Assembly: GCA_036262835.1 (NCBI GenBank)
Contig: DATAID010000017.1
Coordinates: forward strand, 1 to 56,482
Reading direction: 5' to 3'
Length of the DNA stretch: 56,482 nucleotides
Source of the DNA: RBG-16-66-20 sp036262835
GTDB lineage: Bacteria > Pseudomonadota > Gammaproteobacteria > Burkholderiales > SG8-39
Part shown: piece after piece, positions 25,593 through 35,679 of the stretch
Layout of the letters: each line of letters opens with the position of its first letter
Position numbering within the stretch: the stretch's first letter is position 1
Notes under the pieces: model-generated
The model's database searches: none
The model's input: only the letters and a program-made list of their open reading frames with translations
What the model was told of the DNA's origin: nothing
Made by a program: the position numbers and the translations under genes

Positions 25593-26999
25593 GTGCTCGT
25601 CGCAAATTCCCACCCGCCACGCCTGGAGCTCTCGCAGCCCGGCTCGGCCGCGCTCGTGCAGGCGGTGATCGACCCGATCGTCGTGCTCGGCGTGCTGATC
25701 GCGTGCGTGCTGTGGTTCGACGGCAAGTTCGGCGCGCCCTACCTGATCCTCTCGCTCATCGTCTTCCCGATGACCTTTCCGGCCGGGCTCTCGCGCGGCG
25801 CGCCCCACGGCGGGCCGAATTTCGCCCTCGAGCGGGCGATCGTCACCGGCTGGCTCGCGGTGGCGGGGCTGCTGCTCATGCTCGGCTGGGCGACGCAGAC
25901 GCTCGATGTCTTCGACCAGGGCGCGATCCTCGCCTGGCTGGTCGCCACGCCCTTCGCGCTCATCGGCGCGCATCGCCTCGCGCCGCTGCTGCTCGCGCGC
26001 CTGCTCTGGTCGGGACGCGCGCAGCGAACCGCCGTCATCGCGGGCGCGAACGAGGTCGGGCACCGCCTCGCCGAGCGCATCCGCGCCGAGCCGCTGCTCG
26101 GCGTGCGCGTGGCGGGCTTCTTCGACGACCGCGACACGCACCGCACCGGCCCGATCGGCCCCGGCGAGGACCTCGGCGCCCTCTCGCGCCTCGCCGAGTA
26201 CGTGAAGCAGAAACGCATCGACATCATCTACATCGCCCTGCCGATGGCCTCGCAGCCGCGCGTGCGGCGTCTGCTCGAGGAGCTGCACGACACGACCGCG
26301 TCGATCTACTTCGTCCCCGACGTGATGCTCTTCGACCTGATCCAGGCGCGCGTCGACGCGATCGGCGGGCTGCCCGTGCTCGCGGTGTGCGAGTCGCCCT
26401 TCTATGGCTGGAACGCGGTCGTCAAACGCGCGAGCGACCTCGTGCTCGCCTCGCTCGTGCTGCTCTTCGCGGGGCCGCTCATGCTCGCCATCGCCGCGCT
26501 CATCAGGCTCGAGTCGCCCGGCCCGGCGCTCTTCCGGCAGCGCCGCTACGGCCTGGACGGCCGCGAGATCGTGGTCTACAAATTCCGCTCGATGACGGTG
26601 CTCGAGGACGGCGCGGTCATCCGCCAGGCGACGCGCGACGACAAGCGCGTGACGCGCCTGGGCGCCTTCCTGCGCGCGAGCTCGCTCGACGAGCTGCCGC
26701 AGTTCCTCAACGTGCTGCAGGGGCGCATGAGCGTGGTCGGCCCGCGCCCGCACGCGATCGCGCACAACGAGATGTACCGCAAGCGCATCCGCGGCTACAT
26801 GATCCGGCACAAGGTGCGCCCCGGCATCACCGGCCTTGCGCAGGTGAACGGCCTGCGCGGCGAGACCGACACCCTCGAGAAGATGGAGGCGAGGATCGAG
26901 CAGGATCTCGCCTACCTGCGCAACTGGTCGCTGCTGCTCGATCTCAAAATCGTCGCCCTCACGGTGCTGGTCGTGCTCGGCCGGCGCAACGCGTACTAG
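25593..26999 (+). CDS. epsB: Undecaprenyl-phosphate hexose-1-phosphate transferase EpsB
   Basis: A 468-residue polyisoprenyl-phosphate hexose-1-phosphate transferase that starts the repeat unit on the lipid carrier. About four N-terminal TM segments, a CoA-binding-like Rossmann domain (AVIAGANEVGHRLAERI) and a fifth TM (LVLLFAGPLMLAIAALI) lead to the catalytic part: ESPGPALFRQRRYGLDG, VYKFRSM, SSLDELPQFLNVLQG and VGPRPHA, then RPGITGLAQVNG. I prefer the GTG at 25593, 11 bases after AGAGG, over a TTG 21 bases upstream. It heads the plus-strand EPS precursor operon. Confidence 0.9.
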   Translation: MLVANSHPPRLELSQPGSAALVQAVIDPIVVLGVLIACVLWFDGKFGAPYLILSLIVFPMTFPAGLSRGAPHGGPNFALERAIVTGWLAVAGLLLMLGWATQTLDVFDQGAILAWLVATPFALIGAHRLAPLLLARLLWSGRAQRTAVIAGANEVGHRLAERIRAEPLLGVRVAGFFDDRDTHRTGPIGPGEDLGALSRLAEYVKQKRIDIIYIALPMASQPRVRRLLEELHDTTASIYFVPDVMLFDLIQARVDAIGGLPVLAVCESPFYGWNAVVKRASDLVLASLVLLFAGPLMLAIAALIRLESPGPALFRQRRYGLDGREIVVYKFRSMTVLEDGAVIRQATRDDKRVTRLGAFLRASSLDELPQFLNVLQGRMSVVGPRPHAIAHNEMYRKRIRGYMIRHKVRPGITGLAQVNGLRGETDTLEKMEARIEQDLAYLRNWSLLLDLKIVALTVLVVLGRRNAY

Positions 27000-27024
27000 G
27001 GAAAAGCGCGGTTCGCCCGCCCCC

Positions 27025-28443
27025 ATGAGCCTCATTCCGGTGATCCTGTGCGGCGGATCGGGGACGCGCCTGTGGCCGATGTCGCGCGAGGCCTGCCCCA
27101 AGCAGTTCCTGCCGCTCGCCGGCGGCGGGCGCAGCCCGTTCGTGGCGATGCTCGAGTGCCTGCGCGGCCTGCCCGAGGCCGAGGCGCCGGTGGTGGTCGC
27201 GAACGAGGAGCACCGCTTCCTCGTCCAGCACCAGCTCGAATCCGCGCGCATCTCCCCGCGCGCGCTGTACCTGGAGCCCTTCTCGCGCAATACCGCGCCC
27301 GCCGCGGGCGTGGTCGCCTTCGGGCTGCTGCGCGAAGACCCGCAGGCGGTGATGCTCGCGCTCCCCGCGGACCTGCAGATCGGCGACCCCGAGGCGTTCG
27401 CCACGGGCGTGGCCCGCGCGGCCGAGGCGGCGCGCGCCCAGTGGCTGGTCGCGCTCGGCACCGCCGAGGGCGCGCCCTCGCCGGGCCTGGGCGTGATCGA
27501 GTCGGGTGAGCCGGTGCGCAACCTCCCCGGCTGCCTGCAGGCTGCGCGCTTTTTCTGGCCGGCGGAAACCGAGCCCGCGGCGCTCGCCGCCCTGCCCGCG
27601 CGCCGCTACGCCAATAGCGGCATCTATCTCTTCGGCGTCGCGCGCTTCGTGGTCGAGCTGAGCCGGCTCGACCCGGCGCTTGAGGCCGGCTGCCACGACG
27701 CCGCGAACGCGCTGAGCGAGGACCACGGCTGCCTGCGCATCGACGCGGAGTCCTTCGAGCGCTGCCCGCCCGCCTCGCTCGACGACGTGCTCGCGCGCAC
27801 GGACTCGGCCGCGGTCGTTCCCGCCGAGCTGCGCTGCCACGGCTTCGAGTCCTGGAACGCGCTCTGGGCCGGCGCCGAGAAGGACGACCAGGGCAACGTG
27901 GTGCAGGGCGACGCGCAGCTGAACGGCGTGCGCAACAGCTTCGTCTTCTCCAGCGGCCGCATGGTCGCGGCGATCGGCGTCGAGAATGCGGTGATCGTCG
28001 AGACGCCCGATGTCGTGCTCGTCGCCGGCCGGCGCGAGGCGCGGCGCATCGGCGAGACGGTCGCCTGGCTGCGCGAGCACGGCCGCAAGGAGACCCGCTT
28101 CAACCGCGTCGTGCAGCGCCCCTGGGGCTGCTACGAGGACGTGGACCTGGGCGCGCGCTTCCGCGTCAAGCGCATCACCGTCAACCCGGGCGAGAAGCTC
28201 TCGCTGCAGCTGCATCACCACCGCGCCGAGCACTGGGTGGTGGTAAGCGGCACCGCGCGCGTCATGCGCGGCGAGGAGGAAGTGCTGCTCACCGAGAACC
28301 AGTCGACCTACATCCCGGTGGGCGTGCGCCACCGGCTGGAAAACCCGGGAAAGATCCCGCTGCAGATCGTGGAGGTGCAGTCGGGCGCCTATCTGAACGA
28401 GGACGACATCGTGCGCCTCGAGGATCTCTATCAAAGGGTCTGA
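27025..28443 (+). CDS. manC: ManC/AlgA-like bifunctional protein with altered guanylyltransferase motifs
   Basis: A 472-residue two-domain protein of the usual length for mannose-1-phosphate guanylyltransferase/mannose-6-phosphate isomerase. The first motif GGSGTRLWPMSREACPKQFLP is intact in outline. Further motifs are changed: the usual LPADH is LPADL, GYGYI is GLGVI, and the FVEKP lysine motif is replaced by FFWPAETEP before YANSGIYLF. The isomerase cupin is well preserved (QLHHHRAEHWVVVSGTA, ENQSTYIPVGVRHRLENPG). So isomerase activity is plausible, while GDP-mannose synthesis is doubtful or altered. It follows epsB by 25 bases and precedes vanZ by 2. Confidence 0.85.
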   Translation: MSLIPVILCGGSGTRLWPMSREACPKQFLPLAGGGRSPFVAMLECLRGLPEAEAPVVVANEEHRFLVQHQLESARISPRALYLEPFSRNTAPAAGVVAFGLLREDPQAVMLALPADLQIGDPEAFATGVARAAEAARAQWLVALGTAEGAPSPGLGVIESGEPVRNLPGCLQAARFFWPAETEPAALAALPARRYANSGIYLFGVARFVVELSRLDPALEAGCHDAANALSEDHGCLRIDAESFERCPPASLDDVLARTDSAAVVPAELRCHGFESWNALWAGAEKDDQGNVVQGDAQLNGVRNSFVFSSGRMVAAIGVENAVIVETPDVVLVAGRREARRIGETVAWLREHGRKETRFNRVVQRPWGCYEDVDLGARFRVKRITVNPGEKLSLQLHHHRAEHWVVVSGTARVMRGEEEVLLTENQSTYIPVGVRHRLENPGKIPLQIVEVQSGAYLNEDDIVRLEDLYQRV

Positions 28444-28445
28444 CC

Positions 28446-28814
28446 ATGCGCCTCGTTTCCCTCGCTGCCGCCGCCGCCATCGTGATCGCGCTCTTCACGC
28501 TGGGCGAGAAGCCCTACGCGGGCGGCCTCTTTCCCTCGCCCTGGGACAAGCTCGCGCACGTCTCGGTCTATGCGGCGATCGCGCTCCTCGTCTGGATCGG
28601 CTCAGGCGGCCGCGCCTTTCCGGAAGGCAAGGCGCACCGCGCCGGCGCCGTGGCCGTGTTCGTGCTCGCGATCGGCCTGCTCGACGAGCTGCACCAGGCC
28701 GGCATCCCCGGCCGCAGCGCGGATGTGAGCGACCTGGTCGCCGATGCGATCGGCATCGCCATCGCGTTTTACCTCCTGCGCCCAAGAAAAACCGCCCTGA
28801 AAGGAAACCCATGA
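28446..28814 (+). CDS. VanZ-family membrane protein
   Basis: A 122-residue protein with four hydrophobic segments and the VanZ signatures: WDKLAHVSVYAAIALL, then GLLDELHQ and PGRSADVSDLVADAIG. VanZ-like proteins are common in exosortase-type EPS loci but their reaction is unknown. The gene is translationally coupled downstream, since its stop overlaps the ATG of the GalU-like gene (ATGA). It starts 2 bases after the ManC-like stop. Confidence 0.88.
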   Translation: MRLVSLAAAAAIVIALFTLGEKPYAGGLFPSPWDKLAHVSVYAAIALLVWIGSGGRAFPEGKAHRAGAVAVFVLAIGLLDELHQAGIPGRSADVSDLVADAIGIAIAFYLLRPRKTALKGNP

Positions 28815-29692
28815 AGAAAATCCTGAAAGCCGTGTTTCCGCTCGCGCCCTCGCTCTCGAGCCCCGGCCCGATGGCGATGACGCGCCTTTCGGACCGTCCG
28901 CTCATCCAGTACGCGATCGAGGAGGCGCTCTCGGCCGGCATCGCCGAGATGATCTTCGTGAGCGGACCCGAGCGGCGCCGCGCCAACGGCGAGGGCGACA
29001 CCGACGAGCATCCCGAGGTCGGCCTCGCGCGCGAGCTGATCGGCAACTCGGGGCTGCTCGAGGCGATCCGCGCCCTCGTCCCGCAGCACGTCAAGTTCGC
29101 GATGGCGCGCCAGCTCGAGCCGCGCGGCCTGGGCCACGCGGTGCTGTGCGCGCGCCCGCTCGTGGGCGACGATTGCTTCGCCGTGATCCTGCCCGAGACG
29201 CTGGTCGACTCGCGTCCCGCCGTGCTCGCGCACATGACCGCGCAATACGACAGCTATCACTGCAGCTTCGTCGCCGCGCAGCCCGCGCACCCCTCGGAGC
29301 GCGGGCGCCTGTGCTACGCGCGCTGCGGCGCGCAGCTGGGCGGCATCGCCCAGGTGACCGGCATCACCGACGATCCGCGGCCCGCCGAGGGCGTCGCGCC
29401 GCTCGAGATCATCGGCCGGTTCCTGCTCACGCCGCGCATCTTCACGCACCTGGAAGCGCTCGCCGCCGACCCGCAGCAGGCCGAGATCCGGCTCACCGAC
29501 GCGCTCTCGCGCCTCGCCGGCGAGCAGACCGTGCTCGCCGATTGCATCGACGGCGTGAGCTTCGACTGCACCACGCGCGCCGGATACCTCAAGGCGATGG
29601 TCGCCGCCGGCCTCGCGCACCCCGAGGCCGGCACCGGCCTCGCCCACCAACTGCAGCGGCTGGTCGCGGCGCGCGCCGCGGCCTGCAGCTGA
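28811..29692 (+). CDS. GalU-like protein lacking the nucleotidyltransferase P-loop
   Basis: A 293-residue relative of UTP-glucose-1-phosphate uridylyltransferase: KAVFPLA, RPLIQYAIEEALSAGIAEMIFVSG, RGLGHAVLCA and IIGRFLLTPRIF align with GalU throughout. But the nucleotide-binding GLGTRxLPxTKxxPKExLP stretch is replaced by a shorter PSLSSPGPMAMTRLS, so the GTR and both lysines are gone. The metal-binding Asp region (LPDDL in GalU) is LPETL, and VEKP is DDPRP. The frame is intact and in an operon, so this looks like a selected pseudoenzyme rather than a decaying gene. It overlaps vanZ by ATGA and precedes glmS by 12 bases. Confidence 0.8.
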   Translation: MKKILKAVFPLAPSLSSPGPMAMTRLSDRPLIQYAIEEALSAGIAEMIFVSGPERRRANGEGDTDEHPEVGLARELIGNSGLLEAIRALVPQHVKFAMARQLEPRGLGHAVLCARPLVGDDCFAVILPETLVDSRPAVLAHMTAQYDSYHCSFVAAQPAHPSERGRLCYARCGAQLGGIAQVTGITDDPRPAEGVAPLEIIGRFLLTPRIFTHLEALAADPQQAEIRLTDALSRLAGEQTVLADCIDGVSFDCTTRAGYLKAMVAAGLAHPEAGTGLAHQLQRLVAARAAACS

Positions 29693-29704
29693 AAGGAGAC
29701 TGTC

Positions 29705-31537
<1,833 letters not shown>

Positions 31538-32352
31538 GCTTCCTCGGGCGCCGGGGCGGCCTGCGCGGCCTCCTGGCGCTCGGGCTCGGGCCGGAAGCGG
31601 TAGCCGATGCCGCGCACGGTCTCGATCAGCGCGTCGTGCCCGGTCGGGATGAGCGCCTGGCGCAGCCGCCGGATGTGCACGTCCACGGTGCGCTCTTCGA
31701 CGAACACGTGATCGCCCCAGACTTCGTCGAGCAGCTTCGCGCGGCCGAAGATGCGGCCCGCGTGCGTCATGAAGAAATGCAGGAGCCGGAACTCGGTCGC
31801 CCACAGCTCGACGGTCTTGTCGCCCGCGTGCAGCGTGCGCGCGGCCGGATCGAGGCGCAGCCCGTGCGCCTCGACGATGTCGTCGGCGAGCTGCGGAGCG
31901 CGCCGGCGCAGCACCGCCTTGATGCGCGCGAGCAGCTCGCGCATCGAGAAGGGCTTGGTCACGTAGTCGTCGGCGCCGCCTTCGAGCGCGGCCACCTTGT
32001 CCTGCTCCTCGGCGCGCGCCGAGAGCAGCACGATGGGCACATCCTTCGTGCGCGCGTTGCCGCGCAGCTTGCGCGCGAACGAGAGCCCGGGGATTCCCGG
32101 CAGCACCCAGTCGAGCAGCACCAGGTCGGGCCGCACCTCGCGCATCATCAGTTCGGCTTTGGCGACGTCGCCCGCGACGGACACGCGGTATCCCGCGTGC
32201 TCGAGATTCGCCGCCAGCAGGTCACGCACATCCGCTTCATCCTCCACTATCAGGATCGCACCGCTCATCAGGACCTCGTTTTTTAGTCGTAGGAAACGTG
32301 AAGGATTCTAGGGGTCACTCCGACCGGATAACTATCGTTCTATCCGGGGTTT

Positions 32353-32396
32353 TTGTAGTCGTTACCGAGCCGCCTTTTGTAGTGATTCGACTACAA
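32353..32396. promoter_or_regulatory. TTGTAGT-N6-ACTACAA palindrome with an extra half-site
   Basis: Perfect 7-base inverted repeat TTGTAGT (32377-32383) and ACTACAA (32390-32396), with a further TTGTAGTCG at 32353-32361. It lies upstream of the PhoB-like gene start (32268) and after the mini-HTH gene, as an operator would. Related GTAGT/ACTAC elements occur at 24429-24484 and 52359-52399. Confidence 0.5.
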
Positions 32397-32447
32397 GCCG
32401 CCCTTCCCGCCCCGGTGCGATGCCGTAGTGCGGCCCGGTGACAGCCA

Positions 32448-32663
32448 TCAGTCGGCGGTGCTCGGCCGCAGGACGTCGAGGCAGGCGAGAAAGACGTGAT
32501 CGGGCACGGGACGGCCGCCCATGAGCCAGTCGCGGACGGTGTCGACATCGACTCCCAGGTAGTGCGCAAGGCGATGCTCGCCCCCGAACCAGCGGCACAG
32601 CTCGTGCAGGAGCTTCACCTTCACGTTCTGGTCGGGATTGAGGCTCGGACAGATGTCGCTCAT
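32448..32663 (-). CDS. Mini helix-turn-helix protein A
   Basis: A 71-residue protein. The core LCRWFGGEHRLAHYLGVDVD followed by TVRDWLMGGRPVP reads as a single XRE/YdaS-like helix-turn-helix with recognition helix VDVDTVRDWL, ending in a short helix FLACLDVLRP. It resembles proteins at 35295-35546 and 35680-35931 in length and pattern. There is no partner antitoxin or toxin gene. The gene is co-directional with the PhoB-like gene about 180 bases downstream, with a palindrome between them. Function as a small DNA-binding regulator is inference. Confidence 0.65.
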   Translation of the reverse strand: MSDICPSLNPDQNVKVKLLHELCRWFGGEHRLAHYLGVDVDTVRDWLMGGRPVPDHVFLACLDVLRPSTAD

Positions 32664-32791
32664 GGCCGCCGGGTCTTTGTACAGCCCCGGGCCAGGACCC
32701 AGCTATCGTCGGAGTTGCCTTCATGGTGTGGCCGGCAAATTGACAGGGACCAAACCTCGTATATTCAAGGCGACAAAAAGGAGGAATGCCC

Positions 32792-33556
32792 ATGGCAAAA
32801 ACGGTCCTCATCACCGGCGCGGGAAGCGGCTTTGGCCGCGGCGCGGCGAGCGAGCTCGCGAAGCGCGGCCACAAGGTCATCGCCGGCGTGCTGAACGACG
32901 CCCAGGCCGCCGAGCTTTCGAAAGCCGAGCCCAGGCTCACCGTCGCCAAGCTCGACATCACCGTTCCGAACGACGTCGCGAAAATCGATCAGTGGGACCT
33001 GGATGTCTTCGTCGCCAACGCCGCGCTCGGCCAGACCGGGCCGATGTCGCTCATTCCCGCCGAGCGGCTGCGCGCCGTCTTCGAGGTGAACGTCTTCGCC
33101 ACCGTCGCCGTTACGCAGCGCGCCGCGCTGAAAATGCGCATGAAGCGCTCGGGAAGAATCATCCTCATGTCCTCTATCGGCGGCGTGCGCGCCGGCGTCG
33201 GCTCGGGGCCCTACACGATGACCAAGCACGCGATCCAGGCGTTCGGCACGGCGCTGCGCGCCGAGCTCAAGATGTTCGGCGTCGACGTCTGCCTCATCAA
33301 TCCGGGCCCGTACGCCACCGGCTTCAACGACCGCATGGCGAACGATCCCGGCCCGTGGTTCGACCGCAAGAAAGTCGCGCCCGAGGACCTCGCCGTCATG
33401 GACCAGCTCGTGCAGCGGATCACCGTCGGCCAGATGAATCCGGCCGAGGTGGTGAAGCGCTACGTCGAGCTGGTGGAGGCCGACACGACCGAGCTCGTCA
33501 ACTTCGTCCCGCCCGACATCGTCGAGCGCATGAGCAAGTCGATGCCGGCGCGTTGA
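32792..33556 (+). CDS. Short-chain dehydrogenase/reductase
   Basis: A 254-residue classical SDR. Cofactor motif TGAGSGFGRGAASELA near residue 7, the structural VANAALG, catalytic Ser in MSSIGGVRAG and YTMTKHA with the Tyr-x3-Lys pair, then INPGPYATGF. The ATG at 32792 is placed 7 bases after AAGGAGG; an ATG 6 bases earlier sits too close to that site. Substrate is unknown. It is followed 12 bases later by the SemiSWEET-like gene, probably in one transcript. Confidence 0.9.
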   Translation: MAKTVLITGAGSGFGRGAASELAKRGHKVIAGVLNDAQAAELSKAEPRLTVAKLDITVPNDVAKIDQWDLDVFVANAALGQTGPMSLIPAERLRAVFEVNVFATVAVTQRAALKMRMKRSGRIILMSSIGGVRAGVGSGPYTMTKHAIQAFGTALRAELKMFGVDVCLINPGPYATGFNDRMANDPGPWFDRKKVAPEDLAVMDQLVQRITVGQMNPAEVVKRYVELVEADTTELVNFVPPDIVERMSKSMPAR

Positions 33557-33568
33557 AAGGAGCCTCCG

Positions 33569-33868
33569 ATGACGCTAGATCCCACCGGCGCGGCACGCCA
33601 CGAGCAGCCTCAGGAGCTTTGGCTGCAGCGCCTGCTCGGCAGCATGTCCGTCTTCACGATGCTGATGACGGTCCCGCAGGTCTGGACGATCTGGGTCGAT
33701 CACCAGACCGCCGGCGTCTCGATTCTTTCCTGGAGCGCCTACCTCGTGTCGGCGGTGCTCTGGTTCTGGTACGGCCTGCGCAAGCGCGACCTGAACCTCT
33801 ACCTGCCGTGCGTCGGGTGGGTGAGCCTCGATCTGGCGATCATCGTCGGCGCGCTCATGTACGGCTGA
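33569..33868 (+). CDS. SemiSWEET/PQ-loop family membrane protein
   Basis: A 99-residue protein with three membrane segments and the PQ-loop signature: LMTVPQVWTIWVDHQTAGVS, then SAYLVSAVLWFWYGL and VGWVSLDLAIIVGALMYG. SemiSWEETs are three-helix sugar transporters that work as dimers; this one has the usual length. AAAGGAG precedes the ATG. Its last 14 bases overlap the end of the convergent DoxX gene. The sugar, if any, is unknown. Confidence 0.85.
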   Translation: MTLDPTGAARHEQPQELWLQRLLGSMSVFTMLMTVPQVWTIWVDHQTAGVSILSWSAYLVSAVLWFWYGLRKRDLNLYLPCVGWVSLDLAIIVGALMYG

Positions 33869-34277
33869 CCGCGCCGCCGCGCATCATCGCGTCCACGCTC
33901 CACGCGCCCGCGCCCGCGGCGGCGAAAAAGAGGAACACGAAGCAGTAGAGCACCGCGAGCTCGCCGCCGTTTAGCATGGGCATGAGAACCGGGCCCTTGG
34001 GCGCGTGGCCGATGAAATACGCGAACGCCATCTCGCCGGAGAGAATGAAGGCGACCGGCCGAGTGAAGAGCCCGACGATGATGAGCGCGCCGCCGACGAG
34101 CTCGAGAATGCCGGCGAAGCCGATCATCGACATGAGCTGCACGCCCTCGAACATCTTGACGTACGGCATCCCGAGCAGCTTCGCCGTGCCGTGCGTGATG
34201 AAGAGATAGCCGGTCACGATCCGCAAGAGCCCGAGCGCGCGCGGGGTCCACGTGTTGAAAAAAGCGTCGTTCAGCAT
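33855..34277 (-). CDS. DoxX-family membrane protein
   Basis: A 140-residue protein with four membrane helices. DoxX signatures: LGLLRIVTGYLFITHGTAKLLG near the N terminus, MIGFAGILELVGGALIIVGLFTRP, then AYFIGHAPKGP. Members serve in quinone-linked or redox-stress functions, mostly uncharacterised. I use the ATG at 34277, 6 bases after GGGAGG, rather than a TTG two codons earlier. Convergent with the SemiSWEET-like gene. Confidence 0.88.
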   Translation of the reverse strand: MLNDAFFNTWTPRALGLLRIVTGYLFITHGTAKLLGMPYVKMFEGVQLMSMIGFAGILELVGGALIIVGLFTRPVAFILSGEMAFAYFIGHAPKGPVLMPMLNGGELAVLYCFVFLFFAAAGAGAWSVDAMMRGGAVSRT

Positions 34278-34315
34278 CGTCAACCTCCCTGGTTGGACAC
34301 GGATAGCGCTTTATC

Positions 34316-34891
34316 TTAGCGAGAGTCGGGCATTCCCGTGCGTTCGCAGAGAATCTCGTATACCGGCGCGATGAAGTCGGCGAGCGTCTGCAGCGCCGCC
34401 GCATCGGAGGGGGCGAATTTCAGCGCGCTCTCGTGGCTGACGAGCCAGAAGGTGCCGATCGGGCGGCCGCGCACCTGGAGCGGCGTGAGCAGCGCCTCGA
34501 CCACCTCGGGCCCGAGATCGTGCAGCATCGCGAAGCACCGCGCCGGCTGCTTCATCAGTTGGGCGGCGCCGCTATCGATCACCGCCCCGCAGGGGCTCGT
34601 GTCCTTGGGCATCGTGCTCCAGACGTTCGACGCGTATCTGCCCGAGACGGCGTGCCAGCGAAAGACCGGGCTGCCCTGCTCCTCTTCGAGAAGGCTCACG
34701 CCGGTCGAGTGCGCGCGGCAAAGGACGATGGCGACGTCGGAGGCCTTCTGCAGGAAGTCGTCCGGCGAAGTCGGCAGGCAACGCGCAAGCTCGATCAGGG
34801 CGCGATTTTCCGCCTCGAAGTCGCGTCGTCGATGGAATCGCGCCGACAGCTCCTGCGTCGCCAGCACGTCCTGAAGCGTCGCGGGCGCCAT
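34316..34891 (-). CDS. GAF-domain protein
   Basis: A 191-residue single GAF domain: FLQKASDVAIVLCRAHSTGVSLLEEE, FRWHAVSGRYA, the central DTSPCGAVIDSG and a final ALLTPLQVRGRPIGTFWLVSHE. DTSPCG is the typical GAF turn and includes a Cys that could act as a ligand or redox switch. No output domain follows, so it probably signals by interaction. No obvious ribosome site precedes the ATG, so the start is less certain than the domain. Confidence 0.8.
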   Translation of the reverse strand: MAPATLQDVLATQELSARFHRRRDFEAENRALIELARCLPTSPDDFLQKASDVAIVLCRAHSTGVSLLEEEQGSPVFRWHAVSGRYASNVWSTMPKDTSPCGAVIDSGAAQLMKQPARCFAMLHDLGPEVVEALLTPLQVRGRPIGTFWLVSHESALKFAPSDAAALQTLADFIAPVYEILCERTGMPDSR

Positions 34892-35093
34892 TTGCAGTTG
34901 ACCCTTCGGAAAATACGACGTTCCGGACGGATCGGTGAAGCGGCGGCAGGATTTTCAGGGACAAGAGGTCGCGTAACGGCGACGAACGAATTACTGCAAC
35001 CTGAAGCGCGCCTCCGGTCATGCTTTCACCGACAGTTTTTCCTCAATTTCCTTGAGTTCAGGATTTCCGCAGTGCAGGGTAGGATGGTTCCCA
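34892..35093. other. Non-coding stretch between GAF gene and small gene
   Basis: About 200 bases with lower GC than the flanks. It holds no convincing reading frame, hairpin terminator or clear promoter. It must carry the promoters of the divergent GAF gene and the 65-residue gene. A CGTAACG at 34974-34980 is the only short palindrome-like word noted. Confidence 0.4.
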
Positions 35094-35291
35094 ATGGGTC
35101 CCGTGAGAGCCGCGCACCTCGAATCCCCTGATGAAGTCGAACGGCGGGTGCGGGAAAGCACCGCCGTCATTGCACGCAGCGAGCGCCTCGTGGACGAGTA
35201 CAACGAGCTGCTCGGCCGCGCCGAGCGGCTGCTCGCCGAGCAAAAGGCCCTCGTAAAGAAGTTCAGGCGCGAGCGCCGCGCGCGGCGCTAG
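35094..35291 (+). CDS. Small charged coiled-coil protein
   Basis: A 65-residue protein, not recognised. After a short N terminus it is a continuous charged helix: DEVERRVRESTAVIARSERL, YNELLGRAERLLAEQKALV, and a basic end FRRERRARR. It has no signal or membrane segment. AGGATGG lies about 8 bases before the ATG at 35094. The gene converges with mini-HTH B, 3 bases between stops. It might bind nucleic acid or act as an adaptor; this is a guess from charge alone. Confidence 0.5.
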   Translation: MGPVRAAHLESPDEVERRVRESTAVIARSERLVDEYNELLGRAERLLAEQKALVKKFRRERRARR

Positions 35292-35294
35292 CTG

Positions 35295-35546
35295 TTACGC
35301 CTCGCTCTGCAGCGGCTGGAGTTTTTTCAGGGCTTCCCGGCGCACGCGGATCAGGCGCTGCTGGGCGTCGATGATGGCGCCGAGCAGGTTGCCGAGCTCG
35401 TCGATGGGTAGCTCCTTCTCGCCTCGCTCGTAGGCCCGCAGGGCCTCCTCGGAGCACTGGATCGCGGCGAGAACCCGCTCGCGCGAGCCCAGCAGGGAAA
35501 TTCCCAGCTCAATCAGCTTGGGTCCGGGATTGGGGTTGTTGGCCAT
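35295..35546 (-). CDS. Mini helix-turn-helix protein B
   Basis: An 83-residue protein with one predicted helix-turn-helix: ELGISLLGSRERVLAAIQCS, then EEALRAYERGEKELPIDELG and a helical end IDAQQRLIRVRREALKKL. The order small/Gly turn, helix, xxL-x2-Y/W-x2-G and Pro-containing linker matches the mini-HTH proteins at 32448-32663 and 35680-35931. It is divergent from mini-HTH C across about 130 bases. Unknown function; likely a DNA-binding microprotein. Confidence 0.6.
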   Translation of the reverse strand: MANNPNPGPKLIELGISLLGSRERVLAAIQCSEEALRAYERGEKELPIDELGNLLGAIIDAQQRLIRVRREALKKLQPLQSEA

Positions 35547-35679
35547 GCACTTGGCTGGACGTCAAAGAGAGAAGGGCAGATTGTGGCCGCCGGTTCGCTA
35601 CACGTCTGTCGGACGGACAGTGACACCTGTCAGGATCGCGACAACTGAGCTGGCTGCGGCGCCGAACGTACAATGCGTG

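Noticed and set aside
29693..29704. glmS ribozyme upstream of glmS
   Set aside because: Only 12 bases separate glmS from the previous gene; there is no room for the ribozyme.
32448..32663. Toxin-antitoxin module around mini-HTH A
   Set aside because: No toxin-like gene is adjacent or overlapping; the neighbours are an SDR and a PhoB-like regulator.
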